Of a DNA stretch of 64,000 nucleotides, positions 11,690 to 21,780 are shown piece after piece (the first letter of the stretch is position 1; every line of letters starts with the position of its first letter). The position numbers and the translations under genes are program-made. The notes beneath the pieces were generated by a model. That model ran no database searches. It worked only from the letters and a program-made list of their open reading frames with translations, and was not told where the DNA came from. Source of the DNA: Gerris lacustris (taxonomy: Eukaryota > Arthropoda > Insecta > Hemiptera > Gerridae); assembly GCA_951217055.1 (NCBI GenBank), contig OX578280.1, positions 6,386,001 through 6,450,000 of the forward strand. Reading direction: 5' to 3'.

Positions 11690-12330
11690 TTTTCGAAGAA
11701 AATTAAGCTATTGCAAATGCTTCAAAAATTTGTAATGCGAATTTTTGAAAATTTTGGAAATCCGTTTTAGACCATTCTTAATCGATTCCTGAAATGTAAC
11801 ACTTTTTTTTATGAATGTATGTATGTATATATGTATGTATGATATATGTATGTGTCATTCCAGACTCCAGACGATATCTCACCCTAGGATGCACGTAAAT
11901 AGTCCACACCAATATTAAAAATGTCAATAATATCAAAAGAAAGGATGAGTTCGTTGGCCAGAATTTTCGAAGTCCATTTAGGGATCAAATTTTGACTATT
12001 TAGCAAAAAAACAAAAATAAAAAATAAATAAAAACGCAAAAAAAATAGCATAAAAACGTGTTTTTTCCATTTTACCCCCCTCTTATATGAAAATATGACA
12101 AAAGTGTACATAACAACAACTACTGTACTCTTATAGAGCTTTCCAACGACATGCATCTTGAAGGGTAAATACTATTTTGACTTTTGTACCCCTTACCCCT
12201 GTGTACTTTTTTTTTTTCACCCATTCATATTTTCCTATTTCATCATAATGCCAACAATACGCGCAGATTTCTTTGAAAATTTCGCTCATTGTCATGGTGG
12301 ATGACTGGACTTTTTTGGATTTACTAACAA
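11690..12330 (+). repeat. Family D2 repeat, copy 1
   Basis: Starts TTTCGAAGAAAATTAAGCTATT and includes AATATCAAAAGAAAGGATGA, TTCGTTGGCCAGAATT, GTACATAAC-AC-A and TTTCCAACGACATGCATCTT. The second copy is at 58795-59370, and part of the end (CGCAGATTTCTTTGAAAATT) is also at 36810-36860. A short ATGT microsatellite lies at 11812-11852. No credible coding frame is present. Confidence 0.65.
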
Positions 12331-12839
12331 AACCCTAAAAATGAATCTACGACTAAAGTACATAGACATATGTTATTGATATATTACGACAAAAGAGGAG
12401 GTTACATAGTTTTCGTGCAGCAAGGTTCTGGTCCGTAGTTTTTTAATTATTTTTCACAGTTAATGAACTTTTTATTATGAAAATTTATTACTGTCTTGTA
12501 ATTTAGCTCTGACTTTATCAGTGTGAGTGTTTTCACAGCGGAATAATACGGGAATCATGGTAAAAATACATAATTAGTGAATCACATGTGGACAAATTAT
12601 TTTTTTCTCTATTTCATTCCCAAGTTTTGATTTTGTACAACCGACTGTGACAAGCATTGAAGCGAACGAGTCTGGGGAAGGGTAAGTACACCATTTATTA
12701 ACGAGTGACTTATTAATTTAAATTTTATATTCAGAGCTGTCAGGTTATTCTAACCGCAATGAATTTTGTTCATTACATCTAAAAACTGAGAAAGAAGATA
12801 GGCTAAGCTGATGATTGACCTCTCTTATCACTAACCATA

Positions 12840-12915
12840 AGGATGGCTAAATGAGATCTGCACGAAGCTGACGACTAGAATCTAATTATCGGCACTGTTT
12901 CGATTCCCAGTTAGA
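12840..12915 (+). repeat. tRNA-like segment, weak
   Basis: GGATGGCTAAATGAGATCTG resembles an A box region and, about 45 bases later, GTTTCGATTCCCAG resembles a B box with one mismatch (GTTTCGATTCC for GGTTCGATTCC). It could be a decayed tRNA-derived SINE head; no tail or target duplication was found. Confidence 0.25.
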
Positions 12916-13299
12916 GAACTTTGTTTATTTTAACATTTTCTATCTATTTCATTGAATTTTTCTTATGCATGATTTATGCCTGCTTTAAATTAAATATATA
13001 AGTAATAAATATTAACAAGATTTTTTTTTTTTTTTTTTTTTTTAATTATAAAATTTAAATTAAAAAAAATAAAACGACCTCGTTCAGAAGACTTACGACT
13101 GTTTTTAATATATACAACAAAATATTTGGATGGACTAAAGTGTTTGTTGTTTTTGAATGATAAAAATACCCATAGTTTAAATAAGAACATTTTAGTAAAT
13201 TTGCTATTTGCCATTTTATGTAATAATATCCAGCGTAAGAAAAAATTGTCTATTAAAATAGTAAAATACGGAAGAAGTTCCCTGAGATCAACTATAGAG

Positions 13300-13390
13300 G
13301 AATGGCACGTTCGGTTAAAGCGGCGTCCCATATGCTTGCTGCATGATTATCACGCACCTTGAGAGGTCAGTGGTTCGAGTCATCGAGACG
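13300..13390 (+). repeat. tRNA-like segment, weak
   Basis: GGCACGTTCGGTTAAAGCGG, followed about 50 bases later by AGTGGTTCGAGTCATCGAG, fits the spacing of the two RNA polymerase III boxes of a tRNA-derived repeat. The acceptor stem cannot be closed, so a working tRNA is unlikely. Confidence 0.3.
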
Positions 13391-13794
13391 GCACATTGAG
13401 TTTTTTATCACTTAGCAGCATTTTCCCGTAGTTTTCATTGCTAAATATACTATCATCTTTTATTATTTTAATCACATGTAGTTGTTTACCTTTGCATAGT
13501 CAAAGATCTACTGAGCACATAACTTATTTTTATATTTATATCGATCTTTTTTTACTTATTTTAAATTTGTTAGCGTTGTTATTGTTATTTATTTTCTTAA
13601 ACTTTGTTTAATATTGATTAGTTTATCTGTTTTATGTTATTTATTTTTTACATAGAAAAATAAATTGCGTGTTGTTTAAATGAGTCAGGATAAGATAATT
13701 AAATATTTTAGTCGATCTCAAACATTCTTTTTCACTCGCTCTTTCTCGCTTCTCAATCATTTAGCGTAAAAACTATTTAATACAAATTTTTTTA

Positions 13795-14763
13795 ATGAAT
13801 AAGAGTCAAAATACATTAAAAAAATATTATTCTACAAAAAGACGTCGAAACTCTAACTCGCCGGAAGAAGTTCCCAAAAGTTTCAAGACTCCTTGTGTAG
13901 AAAGCACGTCAAGCTCAGCCTTCGAGGAAAAAATGACTCAATCCAACATACCTGAATGGGCGTGCGAGCTTATGGCTGTAGTTAAATCTATTAACAATAA
14001 TATGGCCACAAAGGAAGATCTCAACGCTCTTAATTCGAAGATTGATCTTGCCTTGGCTACTACGTCTAGGTTGGATGAAGAGATAACGTCGCTCAAGCAA
14101 CAAAATAAAGATTTGAAAGAGAAACTAATTAAACTGGAAAACAATGCAAACAAAACAAATTTAATTTTTAGAGGGTTACCAAAAAGTAATAATTATGTAA
14201 GTGATATTAAAGACATTTGTTCCGCGGTTCTGGGATTAAACGATGTCCTTGTAGTTCAGGCTTACCCAATAGGACCAGTGAATGAGAATCAACTTGTAAA
14301 GGCTGAATTTGGGAGTTATGCCGAGGTACTAGCGATATTTTCTAAGTTAAGTAAACTCAAGGGAACCGGTATTGTAGTGCATCCTGACTACGTTTTTCAA
14401 ACAAGAGCCAAGAGGGCCAAACTTCTGGCCATAAGAAAAGAAATTAAAAATAAAGTTCCGGATATAAAAATAAATCTCAACGCTGATATTCTTGTAGTTA
14501 CTGGACAGGACGGGAAAAAAGTTAAATTTTCCTGGTCGGCGGAAAAAAATAGTCTAGAATCTGAGGGAAAAGATGGGCTGCCCCTATTAAAAACAATTAC
14601 CGGATGTGACTTGCTGACTCCAATATCGGAAGACTCGGATACTAAGAGCAACGAAGAACATAAAAAGAAAGCCTTTAAAGAAGTAGATGACTCTTTAGCT
14701 GCGAAGAGAGGAGCTGCTAAAGCTTTAAAGTTCTCGAAACCATCAGCCTCGCAGCCTTCCTGA
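13795..14763 (+). CDS. LINE ORF1 protein (L1 ORF1p-like RNA-binding protein)
   Basis: A complete 322-residue frame with an ATG start after a T-rich leader. Seen in the protein: a basic, Ser/Lys-rich N terminus (residues 1-50), a heptad-like coiled coil around residues 65-120, then an RRM-like block beginning with TNLIFRGLPKS, and a C-terminal domain with AKRAKLLAIRKEIK. This order (coiled coil, RRM, C-terminal domain) is that of L1 ORF1p/Transposase_22-type proteins, which trimerise and bind the element RNA to form the retrotransposition particle in the cytoplasm. The frame has no internal stop although the ORF2 behind it is almost gone. The ORF1 type is shared by several LINE clades, so the clade is not fixed by it. 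Confidence 0.8.
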   Translation: MNKSQNTLKKYYSTKRRRNSNSPEEVPKSFKTPCVESTSSSAFEEKMTQSNIPEWACELMAVVKSINNNMATKEDLNALNSKIDLALATTSRLDEEITSLKQQNKDLKEKLIKLENNANKTNLIFRGLPKSNNYVSDIKDICSAVLGLNDVLVVQAYPIGPVNENQLVKAEFGSYAEVLAIFSKLSKLKGTGIVVHPDYVFQTRAKRAKLLAIRKEIKNKVPDIKINLNADILVVTGQDGKKVKFSWSAEKNSLESEGKDGLPLLKTITGCDLLTPISEDSDTKSNEEHKKKAFKEVDDSLAAKRGAAKALKFSKPSASQPS

Positions 14764-14828
14764 TACAGACAATCTGGCCAGTCCTGGTGTCAGCTTACTG
14801 GCCAGTTATCCTCGTCGTCTCCATCGCA

Positions 14829-15181
14829 AAGCAACGGTAAAAATGTTCATTCAGGTACTTATGAAACGGTTAAAATAATATCCTATAACGTGCAGGGATT
14901 AAAAAGCAAGATTCAAGACAACAAATTTTTCAAGTTTAATCAAAGGTTATGATGTTTTTTGCTTGATTGAGACATTTTTTACGGAGCTTGATACCAAATC
15001 ATACAATTTTACATTTAACGATTACGCACTTCATTGGTTGCCAGCAACGAAAGAAGCAAATAAGCCAGGGAGAGCTAAGGGTGGCTGTCTTATAGGATGT
15101 AGTAAGGTGCTATCTAATGTTATTGATATAGTTGAATACGAGGATTACATGTTTATTGAACTCTGTTTGGAAAATAATTGA
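14829..15181 (+). pseudogene. LINE ORF2 N-terminal fragment (AP endonuclease start)
   Basis: Begins about 65 bases after the ORF1 stop. One frame reads VKIISYNVQGLKSK, the first conserved strand of the AP-type endonuclease; a one-base frameshift near 14930-14945 moves the sequence to the next frame, which continues KGYDVFCLIETFFTELD (second motif, with the metal-binding Glu) and ends LCLENN with a stop at 15181. The catalytic His/Asp motifs and the whole reverse transcriptase are absent. In an intact LINE this protein nicks the target and copies RNA; this one cannot. The loss is internal because 3' UTR-like sequence follows. Confidence 0.8.
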
Positions 15182-15592
15182 AATATTTCTCTCTTCACTC
15201 AAGGAAAATTCATATTGCTAGTACAGTCATACTGTATTATTACAGCACATAATATTGTACTGTTACATTATTTTATTAGTTTTTTTTTCATTATTTTATA
15301 AGTATTTTATTAGTTATAATTATTGTACTGTTACATTATTTTATTAGCTATTAACCTGTAATTTAAAATCTTTATCAAAAATAATATTAATACTAACAGA
15401 TAAATTAATAATAGTAAACCATTTATGTATATGTATATATTTATTTATTTATATAGGTATGTGTCATAACAATATTATAAAAATTGTATGTTTATAAATC
15501 CTGACGGCTGAATTGCCATGGATTAATGGTGTTGGTTATAAAAAAATCTGTTAATTGTACCCTTTGTATTAATAAAGCACTCTTATTATTAT
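15182..15592 (+). other. LINE 3' region with poly(A) signal
   Basis: AT-rich sequence in which TTGTACTGTTACATTATTTT occurs twice (about 15253 and 15323). It ends with TGTATTAATAAAGCACTC and a short ATT run. An AATAAA followed by a simple repeat is a usual LINE end, so I read this as the 3' untranslated region of the element starting near 13.7 kb, joined to a truncated ORF2. The exact right end is inferred. Confidence 0.45.
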
Positions 15593-16261
15593 ATTACGAC
15601 AAAAGAGACAAACAATGACAAAAGTAGAAGTTATCGCAAAAGAGTAGTTATCGTAGTAGAGTTATCGCAAAAGATGTAAATTTAGTTATGAATCCTCTAC
15701 GCTCTGGCAACCTTGTAGAGGAGTACGACAAAACATTGTGTATTTATGTTTATAATATTTCAATAACTATTGTATATTAATTATTAACTAAATATATTTC
15801 TGAATAATAAATAATGTTGAAAAAAAAAACAAAAAAACTTTTTTTTTATCTATAAATTAATAATACATAATACAATTTGAAGCCCAATGATCAAATTACA
15901 AGCTAAAGTTAAATACATATTTGATTTGAATAATTACTTTATCCTGACCTTAATTTTAGTGAAATAATAATTAAATTGAAATTCTATAGCTGTCAGAGAA
16001 CAATAGAATGCTTAAATGAAATACTTGCTTCAATTAATAAATTTCATTATTTGAATTTATTAGTTGACTAGCGGAAATTAGATCACTATTTTACTAACAT
16101 ATATGTATGTAAATCCGTATAATTTATTATGTTCACAAATTAGACATTGTATGTAACATAAATTCGAATTTCAATCCCATATAGATATCAACAGGGACTT
16201 TATTGTTTCCCGTACTTAATTCAAAGTTGAGATTGTACGTAATGTTACCACAAGGTCAATA
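15593..16261. other. Unassigned AT-rich stretch
   Basis: At 15595-15685 short imperfect repeats of the type GACAAAAGAG, TTATCGCAAAAGA occur; the start TATTACGACAAAAGAG also appears at 12385. Nothing else is recognised. Confidence 0.3.
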
Positions 16262-16829
16262 TTTTTAGGGTTTTGTAGATACTTCTCAAAACCCTTATAC
16301 CGAGGGTGATGTGTCCGTCCGTCCGTCGCTCTTTGGTTCATAGGGCCCGAACCGTTTAAGCTAAAGTGATGAAATTTGAAACAATGGTGCAATTTTTTTG
16401 ACCCAATCACAGGAAAAATATACAGAAGTTGAAAATTTAATATGCGCATGCGCAATTCGCAAAAATGTGGTAAACTCAAAAATTTATATTTTTTAAATTT
16501 TCGAGTGGGGTATCAAATGAAAGCTGCTGAAGAGTAGGACGCATATATATATATATGCTTTTTTAAATTTTGCATTTCCTTGTTGGGTAAAAAAATCAAA
16601 ATATACCCAAAAATATTCCCCCCCCCCCAACCACTATACAACGGCTGGTCCTGAAATTTCGAAATAATTCATGCTAATGACTTATTGAGAGGCGATGAAA
16701 ATTCCGGGAGGGCATACCAAATTTTCAAAAATTGCCAATTTTGGGCGCGAAAATTTGAAGTGTGCCCAAAATTTTATTTTTTTAAAATTTTGAGTTGGGT
16801 ATCAAATGAAAGCTTCTGAAGAGTAGGAC

Positions 16830-16861
<32 letters not shown>

Positions 16862-17446
16862 GCTTTTTTAAATTTTGCATTCCTTATTGGGTAAAAAAAT
16901 CAAAATATACCCATAAAAAAATTCCCCCCCCCCCCCCCCCAACCACTATATAACGGCTGGTCCTAAAATTTCGAAATAATTCATGCTAATTTCTTATTGT
17001 GGGGCGATGATATTTCCGGGAGTTCATTTCTAGTTTAAAAAATTACCATTTTTGTGCGCGAAAATTTGAAGTGCGCCAAAAATTTTATTTTTTAAAAATT
17101 TTGAGTTGGGTATCAAATAAAAGCTGCTGAAGTGTAGGATACAAATATATATTTGCTTTTTTAAATGTTTCATTCTTTGTTGGTTTTTAAGTCAAAATAT
17201 ACCCCAAAAAACATTCCCCCCCCCCCAACACTATATAACGGCTGGTCCTAAAATTTTAAAATAATTCATGGCTATACCTTATGGTAGAGCGATGAAAATG
17301 TTCTGAAAAAATGTAATTTATCTAGTCGTTATTACTGATGAAAAACATTGTGACCCCCCGGGGGATCGAACCCGGACCCTTGAGATCGAAGAAATAAAAA
17401 TCATTATTTCATAACGGGTATGCTTAATCTTCTACAAAACCCTAAA
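16262..17446. mobile_element. TIR element with three ~300-bp internal units
   Basis: Bounded by TTTTTAGGGTTTTGTAGA on the left and TCTACAAAACCCTAAAAA on the right, a terminal inverted repeat. Next to the left end come the GTCCGTCCGTCC microsatellite and a block that tells of a conserved lead-in. Three units follow, each with GGGTATCAAATGAAAGCT or a variant (at about 16508, 16797 and 17108), an AT microsatellite, a C run of 8-16 bases, and TATA-AACGGCTGGTCCT. No transposase is encoded; a non-autonomous element of unknown superfamily. Confidence 0.7.
17350..17440 (-). repeat. tRNA-like segment inside the TIR element
   Basis: On the minus strand, GTCCGGGTTCGATCCCCCGG has a perfect B box and T-arm stem; an A-box-like AAGATTAAGCATACCCG lies about 55 bases before it. 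The distance between boxes and the missing acceptor pairing argue for a tRNA-derived relic captured in the element rather than a functional gene. Confidence 0.35.
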
Positions 17447-17959
17447 AAGTACTTGGACGCAAGTACTTCCCTGTGATTTTTAATTAATCAAATTGATTGA
17501 TTTGTTCGATTAAAATGATTAAATGTATCAAGATTACAAACAATAAACAAATAACTTATGAAAATTAATTTTAATTATGATTAAAATCATTGTCTAGTCT
17601 ATTGCTTTTGTTATCGATACCATTGCCTGTAATTTAATTTTGTAAATAAGTACTTGATTCGAATTTCAAACGAATTTACTTTTCACTTAGTATTAACTGA
17701 TGAAAATAATAAATTAGAAACATATTAATCTTAGATCAAATTAAATTTAGATTCAAATATTTAAAATTTAAATTATTAAGGAATTTTGATGAAATGGTTT
17801 GGGCAAACACATTATTTTAATTGATAAAATCTTTTCTGGTAAATAAGGAAATGTTTAATTTAATTTAATTTACATTTCTTTTTAGGTTTTGCTTTTTTAA
17901 AGAAATAAAATATTAATTACAAGATAAAAAGAACTTTTTATGTACTACGTCTTTTAAAT
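17447..17959. other. Unassigned AT-rich stretch
   Basis: Very AT-rich with repeated TTAATTTAATT-type runs. Nothing recognised. Confidence 0.3.
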
Positions 17960-18290
17960 TTTCTGTCATAAATCATAAATTTGAAAACCCGTCAAAATGA
18001 AGATCGTAAATATGGGTCATGTCAAAACAAATATAATAACTTGTGGATTTTTTCCAAACTAACTTTCCATACAGCAAATTTTTCTGAAAACTAATAAAAA
18101 TTCTGCTGAAATATGTCTACAAGTATTAAAATAAAGCATTGTCATCGTGTTCTGAGCTATTCTAAAAGTTTCAAATGTCTACCTACTCAGGAAGTTAGTT
18201 AAAAATCGATTGTAAGATTTATACTGGACAAACAAACAAACAAGCAAACAAAGAAGAAAGCAAGCTAATAAAAACGTAGTAAAAAATAAG
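17960..18290 (+). repeat. Family C repeat, copy 2
   Basis: Same sequence as 7318-7625, from AAATCATAAATTTGAAAACC to AACGTAGTAAAAAA, including the AAAC microsatellite. The LINE target site is uninterrupted (GTCAAAACAAATATAATAAC). Confidence 0.75.
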
Positions 18291-18956
18291 AAGAGACAAA
18301 ACTTGTTCTGAATCAATTGAAGCGAGCGTACCGTAGCTTCTTATATTTAAAAAAATCTGCACCTTGTCTGTCTATGTGTCTGTCAGTAGCGTTTACGTCT
18401 CCAACAATTACTTATGTGGGCAACACTGGTTGCCACACAATCTAAAAAATATTTCGTTTATTTTTATATTTATTATGTCACTTCAGTCAGTCGTTTCTTT
18501 GTGATATTTTTACAAACATTGTTTTTTTCAGTGATTATAGTTTATCTTTCATCCTCGATAATTCGTTTACTTATTAGTTATTATACAAGCAAGTAGTACG
18601 CCGCTACACTTATGTAAATGTTAACTTAGTGCGTAGACTCGCAATAAACAGATTGGTTTTCCGGTGAAATCCGCGTCACAAAGGAGTTGAAGTTCGACGT
18701 TTCGCTCCCACTACTGGAAGCATCTTCTGGGGTGTGGTGCATCGTGATCTTTATTTGAAGCAACAGACACAGAGTTGTATACAGTATCTGTAAAATTTAA
18801 TCCATTTAAAAAAGAATCTAACCACATAAGACGTTTTCCCGTAAAGAAATCTATTTCCTGAGATATTGATGAAAATAAATAGGATTTCGTTGAAAATCAA
18901 AATTTCGGAATATAATTTTTGATATTCCTCGGTTTGATTTTTAAATGTAAAATACT
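18291..18956. other. Unassigned stretch
   Basis: No gene is supported; a 60-codon frame at 18414-18596 is hydrophobic but has no recognisable feature. GAAGTTCGACGTTTCGC and TGGAAGCATCTTCTGG around 18690-18735 look like parts of a decayed repeat found commonly in insect genomes, which I cannot confirm here. Confidence 0.25.
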
Positions 18957-19526
18957 TTATCTACGATTGATACGAAATATAAACATTGTATCTCTGTTTA
19001 GATGCGTAGAAAGTGATTCTTTACGTACTTGTATTCATTGCGCATGCGAGTCTCATAATTCTGATGAATTCCTTTTTTTTTAGGGTGGTAATGAAGAAGA
19101 ATTCTTCACCATTACGCACGATTAGAGAGTTTGTTTACATTTAACAAAACTAATTTGATGTTTGTTTAATAAAAGTAACTGTTTATATCGAGTTTAGTGT
19201 GAAAATCAATGCGTGATTTAAGTGATTATGACGAATATAAGGAGAATAATACGCCTCCCGAAATAATTAATTCGGCACAAAATACAATTAATGAATTAAT
19301 GCCATCTTTATCAATAGAGAAATACGAACTTACATACAGGAAGTTTATTATTTTTTTCTGTATTTATTATTAAAATCTAACAATCGTAGATAAAGTACGG
19401 TACGCAACTCGTGCGAAAACGGCATTTTGCATTGCTTGTGTGGTTTTACTATCCTCGCATGCAAAATGCTACTTTGCGCACTCGACGCGTATTGTACTAT
19501 TATCTACGATTGATATCTACGAAATA
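18957..19526 (+). repeat. Family E repeat, copy 1
   Basis: Begins TATCTACGATTGATACG and contains, in order, TGTATCTCTGTTTAGATG, ATTCATTGCGCATGCG, a leader, a short ATG-led frame (19209-19373) and AACAATCGTAGATAAAGTAC, which is the inverted form of the start. A second module follows: TACGGTACGCAACTCGTGCG, GCAAAATGCTACTTTGCGCA, TTATCTACGATTGATA. Related copies are at 19936-20465, 37970-38602 and 38603-38995. Confidence 0.7.
19209..19373 (+). CDS. Short frame in family E, possible start of a tyrosine-recombinase-like protein
   Basis: A 54-codon frame with ATG at 19209. It reads through PPEIINSAQNTINELMPSL and then EKYELTYRKF before running into AT-rich sequence and a stop. The pattern of LMPSxSxEKYExxYxKF resembles, from memory, the N-terminal SAM-like DNA-binding region in Crypton-derived and KIAA1958/ZMYM-like tyrosine recombinases of arthropods. 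No catalytic Arg-His-Tyr residues are present, so on its own it cannot be a recombinase. It may be a 5' exon kept by a non-autonomous copy (a TACAG|GAAG junction lies near its end). The copies at 20167 and 38277 have the same leader but are broken by frameshift or stop. Confidence 0.35.
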   Translation: MRDLSDYDEYKENNTPPEIINSAQNTINELMPSLSIEKYELTYRKFIIFFCIYY

Positions 19527-19935
19527 AAGTAGAACCCCGATAAGAAGTGTCTCAAGGGGATTAGGGAAACAATCTTGTTATCGAGGTGCTCTTTTGGTTG
19601 AGGGTCGTGTTATCAAGGTTATTTTGGCTATCAGTCCTGTTATCCAGGTACGAGGGCGGGTTTTTTTTAAGTCTAGACTTGTTTTTAAGGTCGACCCATT
19701 CCTGTATAGAGTCGCGTTATAGAGGTTGACTTCTCAAAACGACTTGTTACAGAGGTTCTGAGTTATGTTGTGAATTAGAAAAAATCCGTGTTATTGAGGT
19801 TGTTTGGATAATAATAGTCACGTTATAGAGGTTAATTTAACATTAGGTGTTATGGCAATCTCAAAGGGATTTGAAAATTGCACTTGAAATTGAGGTTGTG
19901 GTATTATTGAGGGTCGTGTAAACGAAGTTCTACTG
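19527..19935. mobile_element. pogo/Tigger-like MITE with TA duplication
   Basis: A 409-bp insertion inside family E. It starts AAGTAGAACCCCGATAAG and ends GAAGTTCTACTG, so the terminal inverted repeat is roughly (C)AGTAGAACYYCG. It is flanked by TA at 19525-19526 and 19936-19937. Family E copy 1 has the unoccupied site ACGAAATATAAACATTG, which confirms the junctions. The interior repeats GTTATAGAGGTT, GTTATCGAGGTG-like phrases. TIRs beginning CAGTAGAACC with TA targets are typical of pogo/Tigger-type elements. No transposase is present. Confidence 0.75.
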
Positions 19936-20465
19936 TATAAACATTGTATCTCTGTTTAGATGAGTAGAAAGTGATACTTTACGTACTTGTATTCATTGCG
20001 CATGCGAGTTTTATAATTCCTCTTTTTTCCGTGCTAGTGAGGTAAAAATGAGGAATTCTTCACCTTAAAGCACGATTGATTAGCGAGTTTGTTTACATTT
20101 AACAAAACTAATTTGCTGTTTGTTTAATTAAAGTAACTGTTTATATCGAGTTTTTAGTGAAAAACAATGAGTAATTTATGTCATTATGACGAAAATGAGA
20201 GAATAATACGCCTTCCGAAATAACAAATTAATGTCATCTTTATCAAAAGAGAAATACGAACTTACATACAGGAAGTTTATTACATTTTTTTTTTCAGTAT
20301 TTATAATTAAAATCCAACAATTGTAGATAATGTACGGTACGCAACTCGTGCGAAAACTGCATTTTGCTTTGCTCGTGTGGATTTACTACCCTCGGTTGGG
20401 TGCAAACTCCACACTCGCATGCAAAATGCTACTTTCCGCACTAGACGCATAATGTACCATTATTT
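19936..20465 (+). repeat. Family E repeat, copy 2
   Basis: Resumes at TATAAACATTGTATCTCTG after the pogo-like insertion and runs through ATTCATTGCGCATGCGAG, the leader, a frame starting ATGAGTAATTTATG that is interrupted by frameshift, CAATTGTAGATAATGTAC, and the ACGCAACTCGTGCG module to about 20465. With 19509-19526 it forms one copy. Confidence 0.7.
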
Positions 20466-20894
20466 AATTTGTTGAACATTTTTTCAATTATACAATTGTT
20501 TTGTTACTCTATAAAAGACAATATCCTACCAAATCACGGTGAATGTGATTCACCGTGATTCTACATTTGTAAGCAACGAAAGTTGAAACGCAGTCAATCG
20601 TAAATTCATCAAATGCAGATAAATCGAATGATTTTCTCTGATTTAATCCGTCACTCTTTCCGTCTACATTGATTGAATTTTCCACAGGGCAGGTTATGTT
20701 GCCTGTATACACCACCGAATATTGAATTCTTGTTAATGACTTTGACGGAATAATCATAAGTCTATCTTGATGAATATAGATTTGATTGAAATATTAATTG
20801 AGTGCGAAATCGAACAATAAACTAAACCTTAACTTGTTAATAGAAAATAGAAATATCACTGTGCTCGTTCTGTTAATACTTATTATAAAATAAC
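20466..20894. other. Unassigned stretch with small hairpin
   Basis: AATCACGGTGAATGTGATTCACCGTGATT at 20533-20561 is a strong perfect hairpin (ATCACGGTGAAT against ATTCACCGTGAT around a short loop). An 82-codon minus frame overlaps it (20509-20757) but has no recognisable domain. Confidence 0.35.
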
Positions 20895-21780
20895 AAGTAA
20901 GGCGCTTCACGTAAGTACGAGAGGCGATAATCGCCGGTTTCTGTACGATTAAGTGTGAAATTTTAAAAGTTGCATATTCTTTTTCTACACTTCAAAACCT
21001 TTAAATTTATGCATAACATGTCATGGTGACTAAAACTTTTTTTTTTGTCGTCCACCATATTGGCCGCCATCTTGAAAATATTAAGTGTGACATTTTAATA
21101 GTTCCATATATTCTTTATCTACACTTCAAAACCTTTAAATTGATGTATAACATGTCATGGTGACTAAAACTTTTTTAATCGCCCGCCATATCGGCCGCCA
21201 TCTTGAAAATATTAAGTGAGACATTTTAATAGTTGCATGTTCTTTATCTACACTTCAAGACCTTTAGATTGATGTATAACATGTCATGGTGACTAAAACT
21301 TTTTTAATCGCCCGCCATATCGGCCGCCATCTTGAAAATATTAAGTGAGACATTTTAATAGTTGCATGTTCTTTATCTACACTTCAAGACCTTTAGATTG
21401 ATGTATAACATGTCATGGTGACTAAAACTTTTTTTTGTCGTCCGCCATATTGGCCGCCATCTTGAAAATATTAAGTGTGACATTTTTATAGTTGCATATT
21501 CTTTATCTACACTTCAAGACCTTCAAACTGATGTATAACATGTCACAGGTCATGGTGACTAAAAACTTTTTTTAGTCACCCGCCATATACAAAATATTAA
21601 GTGTGAAAAATCCAAAAAGTGTTCAGTTGTCACAAATGCCGAGATGAACCTGTGTGCTGTGTGCCAAATTTCATGTTCCTAGCTATAGTAGTTTATGAAT
21701 TGAAACATGACAACGGTCAGACAGACAGACAGACCTTTCTTTTGGGTCAGGTTTCTTTTGGTACTTCGTACAGAAACCTA
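20895..21780 (-). repeat. Family B TIR element, copy 3 (inverted, about six units)
   Basis: Begins AGTAAGGCGCTTCACGTAAG, GGCGATAATCGCCGG, TTTCTGTAC and ends GTACAGAAACCTA at 21768-21780. Inside are about six units of roughly 130 bp, each ending in CGCCATAT-GGCCGCCATCTT. Two neighbouring units (about 21220-21340 and 21340-21460) are almost identical, so expansion is recent. Confidence 0.8.

Larger units (their letters stand above)
12331..13794. other. AT-rich stretch upstream of the LINE
   Basis: Holds two tRNA-like segments (listed separately), a T homopolymer of about 23 bases at 13021-13043, and otherwise AT-rich sequence. Part of its right end (after about 13650) is probably the 5' untranslated region of the LINE whose ORF1 starts at 13795. 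The antisense pair of open frames at 12990-13362 is not supported. Confidence 0.35.
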
